A stretch of 9,406 bases of DNA. Source: Candidatus Kaiserbacteria bacterium. GTDB lineage: Bacteria > Patescibacteriota > Minisyncoccia > Phycocordibacterales > Phycocordibacteraceae. The position numbers were made by a program, and so were the translations under genes. Positions 5,982 to 9,406 of the stretch are shown here, piece after piece (the first letter of the stretch is position 1; every line of letters starts with the position of its first letter). Where the stretch lies: positions 1 through 9,406 of the forward strand of contig QIHK01000065.1 of NCBI GenBank assembly GCA_003230945.1. Direction: 5' to 3'. The notes beneath the pieces were generated by a model that was not told the DNA's origin, searched no databases, and saw nothing but the letters and a program-made list of their open reading frames with translations.

Positions 5982-6431
5982 ATGAGTGCCTATGCGCTTA
6001 TTATTGTTCTATATGGTGGTCGTATACTTATCGGCCAAAAACGAAGTCATTTTATGGCGGTAAATGGCAAAAATCCGTGGGTTATTCCTGGAGGTACTGT
6101 TGAACCAAGTGAAGCACCAAAAGTTACCGCACAACGTGAATTACGAGAAGAGACCAATAAAAATATTGAACTCAATCGATTCATTGACTTAGGAACTGTC
6201 ACGGATATATTCACGGCACGCACCTATTTCATATTTTCTGTAGTACTTTCTAAAAATGAATTCTGTAAGAAGATTCCGCTACATTATGAGTTCAAAAAAT
6301 TCAAGTGGATTTTTATAGAAAAACTCACTTGGAGAAAAATGCTTGCCATACATAAAGAATGGCTCCCTAAGATGCTCAATACTAGAGAGCAACTTACTCT
6401 TATCACAACTTCAAAGTCCGAAACTCGTTAA
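5982..6431 (+). CDS. NUDIX hydrolase family protein
   Basis: NUDIX proteins hydrolyse a nucleoside diphosphate linked to another moiety, using divalent metal held by the NUDIX box. The 149 residues contain that box at 38-59: G38, E44, then R52-E-L-R-E-E57, matching Gx5Ex7REUxEExGU except that Asn59 replaces the usual Gly. The catalytic and metal-binding glutamates are all present. The segment before it (QKRSHFMAVNGKNPWVIPGG) is the usual strand and WxxPGG lead-in. The substrate cannot be told from sequence. The last 15 residues are polar and probably disordered. The gene is divergent from mraZ, convergent with lysS, and stands alone. It has a strong Shine-Dalgarno and its stop codon sits in the loop of a terminator. 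A TTGACA at 5907-5912 could be its -35, but no good -10 follows. Confidence 0.88.
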   Translation: MSAYALIIVLYGGRILIGQKRSHFMAVNGKNPWVIPGGTVEPSEAPKVTAQRELREETNKNIELNRFIDLGTVTDIFTARTYFIFSVVLSKNEFCKKIPLHYEFKKFKWIFIEKLTWRKMLAIHKEWLPKMLNTREQLTLITTSKSETR

Positions 6432-6450
6432 GTGTTTCGGACTTTTATAT
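6413..6450 (+). terminator. Rho-independent terminator of the NUDIX gene
   Basis: A perfect 12-bp inverted repeat, AAAGTCCGAAAC (6413-6424) with GTTTCGGACTTT (6434-6445), has a 9-base loop and is followed by a T-rich TATATTTT tract. The NUDIX stop codon TAA (6429-6431) is in the loop, so the left arm is coding. It lies between convergent genes. Read on the other strand after lysS the stem is equally good but the tail is less T-rich, so it may act in both directions. Confidence 0.85.
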
Positions 6451-6451
6451 T

Positions 6452-8014
6452 TTAATAAGCTTCTTTGAGTCGCTTAAGTACGAAATCATGCGGAAGAACG
6501 GAAAGAAACCACCCAGCCTTTGGTCCAGAATCTCGATCAAGGAACACACGGTACAACGCACTGAAAAGTTCCTTTGGAGTAATGGGTATCTCCTCTTTGA
6601 GCGTGTGGAGTTTTGAGTGAACCGCATCACCTGTTTTTTCTCCTTCCTGCATAAATTCATAGAGAGAAGAAATAGCTTTTTTTTGTATATCTGAAAGTTC
6701 TGTTTTCGGCATCTCTTTTTGGAGCACAAATCGATATTTCTCTGGTGCATAACTCATAAGCCATAGTCGTGCATACTCTGCACGTTCTTCGAGTGCATCT
6801 AGTTCGACAGAGTTGAGTGTACTGCCTTTAGATTTTTTCGCTTCTTTATGGAGAGAAAGGTGTGGCATCTGTACAAGAAAGGCTACTTCAGAGAAACGCA
6901 TCTGCCACGGCGTAGTGAGTGCTTCACGTTCTTTAGGGGGTGTGCAAAGAGCATAGAGCCGAGCATAATCATCTTTATCTCCATTTCGTGCGTGTTCAGC
7001 CAGTTTGTCATACCAATCATAGAGGCGTGGTATGGAATCGCCTTTTGGATCTATACTAATTTGTTCACGAACATCTTTACCAATAAGAAGAAGACGGAAA
7101 ATCTGAGTTGGGAGGAGATCTGCCATATCTTTTGCAGATGAACCACTTCCCTTTGAGGAAGACATTTTTTTACCTCCAATGAGGAAAAATTCATAAGGTG
7201 TATCAAATGGTGGTTCCTCACCGAAAATTTCTCGGGCAATGTGATTTGAAACATCGCGTGCACCGCCTTTTGTTGAATGATCTTTTCCGCCACCTTCAAC
7301 CCCCACTCCAATAGCTCCCCATTTTGCAGCCCAATCTACTTTCCAGAAAAGTTTTGAACCGCCAGAAAATGGGGAGAGACGACCAGTATGCCCACAAGAA
7401 GTGATACCAGTGATTTTTTTATCACAAGCATACGCAACTGTTTTACCATCAAAATCATATGCACGCGTCGTCATTATCTTTCCACATTTTTCACATACAA
7501 CGGAAATCGGTAACCATGTGTCATCTTTCTCAGATCCAGAAATTTCTTTTAGGATACGGCGTACATCCGCTACACGTTCAAGTGCCGTTTTGATATAAGG
7601 ATCCATTACACCGGAACGATAGAGACCAGTTGCGCGATAGTAGGACGGATAGAAACCCGCCTTCTTGTGTACCGTAATAAACTCTGCCGAAAAATACTCT
7701 GCATAATTTTCGAATCCTAATTCAGGCGAAGGAACGGTGTAGAGTGGTTTCCCTAAATATTCTTTATAAAAAGAAGCATCAAGATAGGGCGGAATACTAT
7801 CAAAAGGATCAAAGTCATTAAACTCATATTTAAATGAGTTTTCTATGGCGTGTTCAGTCAATACTTCACTGACAAGAGCGTGTACTGCAACACTACGCAT
7901 AGAACCCACATGTGCCCTACCAGACATTGTTTTTTCGTCACGCACAATAAGAGGCTTCGTAGTATCTTTACGCCATACCTCTATCTTCTCCACTATTCGG
8001 TCTGTCCAAAACAT
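6452..8014 (-). CDS. lysS: Class I lysyl-tRNA synthetase
   Basis: The enzyme activates lysine with ATP and charges tRNA-Lys. It is the class I form (LysRS1, archaeal type), unrelated to the class II LysRS of most bacteria. The 520 residues show the class I signatures: HVGS (35-38, HIGH motif) after SGRA, and KMSSSKG (283-289, KMSKS motif) before SGSSA. Between them lie NDFDPFD (66-72, family DDFDP), a probable zinc site with C174, C177, C197 and C207, and the GGGKDHSTKGG active-site loop (241-251). Length is in the family range. The ATG at 8014 has a weak AGGG upstream. greA ends 29 bp before it on the same strand, so the two are probably one operon. It is convergent with the NUDIX gene and shares its terminator region. 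LysRS1 is known from some CPR bacteria, spirochaetes and alphaproteobacteria. Confidence 0.95.
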   Translation of the reverse strand: MFWTDRIVEKIEVWRKDTTKPLIVRDEKTMSGRAHVGSMRSVAVHALVSEVLTEHAIENSFKYEFNDFDPFDSIPPYLDASFYKEYLGKPLYTVPSPELGFENYAEYFSAEFITVHKKAGFYPSYYRATGLYRSGVMDPYIKTALERVADVRRILKEISGSEKDDTWLPISVVCEKCGKIMTTRAYDFDGKTVAYACDKKITGITSCGHTGRLSPFSGGSKLFWKVDWAAKWGAIGVGVEGGGKDHSTKGGARDVSNHIAREIFGEEPPFDTPYEFFLIGGKKMSSSKGSGSSAKDMADLLPTQIFRLLLIGKDVREQISIDPKGDSIPRLYDWYDKLAEHARNGDKDDYARLYALCTPPKEREALTTPWQMRFSEVAFLVQMPHLSLHKEAKKSKGSTLNSVELDALEERAEYARLWLMSYAPEKYRFVLQKEMPKTELSDIQKKAISSLYEFMQEGEKTGDAVHSKLHTLKEEIPITPKELFSALYRVFLDRDSGPKAGWFLSVLPHDFVLKRLKEAY

Positions 8015-8043
8015 TAAAATACCCTAGCACGAAAAAGAGAAAA

Positions 8044-8523
8044 CTAAGAAACTTTTTCTATGGTGTATATTTGCTTTCCATTTGGAGTATCAACCGTAAT
8101 TTTCTCTCCTTTCTTCTTTCCCATAAGCGCGGCGCCGAGTGGCGACAGATGTGAGAGTTTACGTTCACGCATATTTGCTTCTTCTCCTCCTACAATAAGG
8201 TATTCATGGGTATCAGTACTGTTCTCTCGTTTTATGGTGACTTTTGAACCAAAACTCACGTCTCCCTTATTCTTTCCTTCAGTCATAATACGAGAATGTT
8301 TTACCAATTCTTCGAGTCTTTTGATCCGTTCTTCAGTTGCTGCTTGTAAATCGCGAGCTTCCTGATACTCGGCATTCTCCGAGAGATCTCCAAGTGAACG
8401 AGCATACTCAAGACTCTTCGCAATCTCGGTACGACGTACCGTTTTGAGGTGCTCAAGCTCTTGTACCATTTCATCGAATTTTTCTTGGGATACAATAGTC
8501 TCTTGTATTTGTGGTTCAGTCAT
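8044..8523 (-). CDS. greA: Transcript cleavage factor GreA
   Basis: GreA enters the secondary channel of RNA polymerase and stimulates cleavage of backtracked RNA. The 159 residues comprise an N-terminal antiparallel coiled coil (about 10-80) with the tip motif GDLSENAEYQEA (45-56), including the acidic residues Asp46 and Glu49 needed for cleavage, then the FKBP-like C-terminal domain with FGSKVTI and SHLSPLGAALMGKKKGE (124-140). Length is normal. The ATG at 8523 is chosen; an in-frame TTG two codons upstream is possible. No clear Shine-Dalgarno is seen, and a 10-base tandem duplication covers the start. It lies between the mrdA-like gene and lysS on the same strand, with a probable promoter of its own. 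Confidence 0.95.
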   Translation of the reverse strand: MTEPQIQETIVSQEKFDEMVQELEHLKTVRRTEIAKSLEYARSLGDLSENAEYQEARDLQAATEERIKRLEELVKHSRIMTEGKNKGDVSFGSKVTIKRENSTDTHEYLIVGGEEANMRERKLSHLSPLGAALMGKKKGEKITVDTPNGKQIYTIEKVS

Positions 8524-8540
8524 AGTCAAACGTAGTCAAA
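8524..8540 (-). repeat. 10-bp tandem duplication at the greA start
   Basis: On the reverse strand TTTGACTACG is followed directly by TTTGACTATG; the ATG of the second copy is the greA start. Nine of ten bases are identical. This is probably a small slippage duplication in the leader. Confidence 0.6.
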
Positions 8541-8555
8541 GAGTTAATCTTGGAC

Positions 8556-8583
8556 ATTGTACTTGTCCCACATAAACTTGCAA
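8556..8583 (-). promoter_or_regulatory. Probable greA-lysS promoter
   Basis: On the reverse strand TTGCAA (8578-8583, 4 of 6) and TACAAT (8556-8561, 5 of 6) are 16 bp apart in the 86-bp gap between the mrdA-like gene and greA. The leader would be about 25 nt. Confidence 0.45.
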
Positions 8584-8592
8584 GTGAGTCTA

Positions 8593-8618
8593 AAGAAATT
8601 CAGCATGTCTTACTGAAT
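8593..8618 (-). terminator. Weak terminator-like hairpin after the mrdA-like gene
   Basis: On the reverse strand ATTCAG (8613-8618) pairs with CTGAAT (8598-8603) across 9 bases that include the mrdA stop codon, followed by TTCTTT. The stem is short and the T-run imperfect, so at best it is a leaky terminator before the greA promoter. Confidence 0.3.
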
Positions 8619-9406
8619 AGGTGTTGTGGTACCTGCACCACCCGTATATATCGAGTGTGTAGCATAAAGTGCTCGGAAAAGATCTTGCATAACGTTTACT
8701 GCCCGCTCTCCGGTGCCACTTGGTCCTCGCTCGAGTACAACTGAGAAAGCATATTTCGGGTTTTCATAAGGGAAGAACCCCTCAACCCATGAATTATCAA
8801 ACTGATTCCGTACACCGACTTGAGCCGTACCTGTCTTTGCCGCAACTGATAGGTACGGCAAATGTATCGCCTGAGCAAGTGCTTCAGTCACTCCTTGTCG
8901 CATTCCTTTTTGTACAACTCTAAGCGCCGAAGCGTCTACCGGAACCTTTCTACAGGATGGTTTCTTCCCAGAAATAAGGGTTGGGGTACAGAGAAAACCA
9001 CCATTGGCTATAGCTGCAGTGGCAACAGCCATTTGTATGGGCGTCACTTGCATTGAGTACTGTCCAATAGCAGTAAAATACGTATCCCCGAGATACCATG
9101 GTGTACCAAAAACTCTTTTCTTCCACGTGGGATCTGGAATAACACCACTCGCCTCTCCAGGTAAACCAATATTAGTGGTCGTTCCAAGCCCAAAAGCGCG
9201 ATACCAATAATCGAGTCGATCGATACCAAGTCCTTTTTGTGAACCGAATCCACCACCCACCGTATAGAAGAATATATCTGATGACCAAGCAATCGCTTTA
9301 TAGACATCAACTAGGCCAAGCGCTTTCCAACCTGTGTATACGAACGATTTCCCAGGATGGTACGGGTCTGGTACCGAAAGCTTCCCAGTATCATTGATGG
9401 TAGTAC
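8610..9406 (-). CDS. mrdA: PBP2-type transpeptidase (MrdA), C-terminal part
   Basis: The 264 C-terminal residues of a class B penicillin-binding protein that cross-links peptidoglycan during elongation with RodA. The gene enters from the window's right end, so its start, membrane anchor and SxxK nucleophile are not visible. Seen here are the second active-site motif in AWSSDIFFYTVGGG (Ser41-Ser-Asp43 of the fragment, the SxD form typical of PBP2 rather than the SxN of FtsI), GLPGEASG, GQYSMQVTPIQMA and the third motif AKTGTAQ (Lys190-Thr-Gly192). NSWVEGFFPYENPKYA and LERGPSGTGE follow, as in PBP2. The tail ends in a G/T-rich segment with stop TAA at 8610-8612. The frame runs without a stop to 9406. 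The visible active-site residues look functional. It is distinct from the FtsI gene at 2275-4008. Confidence 0.9.
   Translation of the reverse strand, partial: TTINDTGKLSVPDPYHPGKSFVYTGWKALGLVDVYKAIAWSSDIFFYTVGGGFGSQKGLGIDRLDYWYRAFGLGTTTNIGLPGEASGVIPDPTWKKRVFGTPWYLGDTYFTAIGQYSMQVTPIQMAVATAAIANGGFLCTPTLISGKKPSCRKVPVDASALRVVQKGMRQGVTEALAQAIHLPYLSVAAKTGTAQVGVRNQFDNSWVEGFFPYENPKYAFSVVLERGPSGTGERAVNVMQDLFRALYATHSIYTGGAGTTTPIQ

Overview
The window looks like a chromosomal piece of a Candidate Phyla Radiation (Patescibacteria) bacterium, probably of the Parcubacteria side. This is inferred from recognised gene styles, not from a search. The clues are a class I (archaeal-type) lysyl-tRNA synthetase, a shortened MurF, a minimal mraZ-rsmH-ftsL-ftsI-murF division cluster, a large serine recombinase with the C-terminal tail typical of CPR elements, a tRNA without encoded CCA, and mostly weak Shine-Dalgarno sites. 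TGA is used as a normal stop (mraZ, ftsI, murF), so the UGA-glycine code of Gracilibacteria/SR1 is excluded.

Layout. Positions 1-909 hold a decayed serine recombinase gene (+ strand) with an internal deletion, a nonsense codon and a frameshift. An exact 18-bp inverted repeat lies at 4-21 and 677-694. The recombinase frame runs antisense into a tRNA-Glu(CUC) gene at 879-950 (- strand), which was probably the attachment site of a lost or degraded element. From 5810 down to 989 on the - strand lies the division and wall cluster: mraZ, rsmH, ftsL-like, ftsI, murF. Junctions overlap by a few bases, except for a 134-bp gap before ftsI that contains a terminator-like hairpin. The tRNA follows murF.

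A 171-bp divergent intergenic region (5811-5981) separates mraZ from a + strand NUDIX hydrolase gene. It carries a good sigma70-type promoter for mraZ and four MraZ-box-like repeats (AAAGTGGG type) spaced 10/21/10 bp, two of them between the -35 and -10. The NUDIX gene ends in a strong hairpin shared with the convergent lysS. The rest of the - strand, read leftwards, is the 3' part of a PBP2 (mrdA) gene cut by the window end, then greA and lysS.

How the genes work together. MraZ and RsmH are the usual first genes of the dcw cluster, MraZ being its autoregulator. FtsL and FtsI build septal peptidoglycan, MurF completes the pentapeptide precursor, and PBP2 is the elongation transpeptidase. GreA and LysRS are housekeeping genes of transcription and translation. 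No undescribed multi-gene system is evident. The points most worth a second look are the inverted repeat and tRNA junction of the dead recombinase, the hairpin in front of ftsI, the phased MraZ operator, and the altered MurF (no N-terminal domain, Glu at the usual carbamyl-lysine position).
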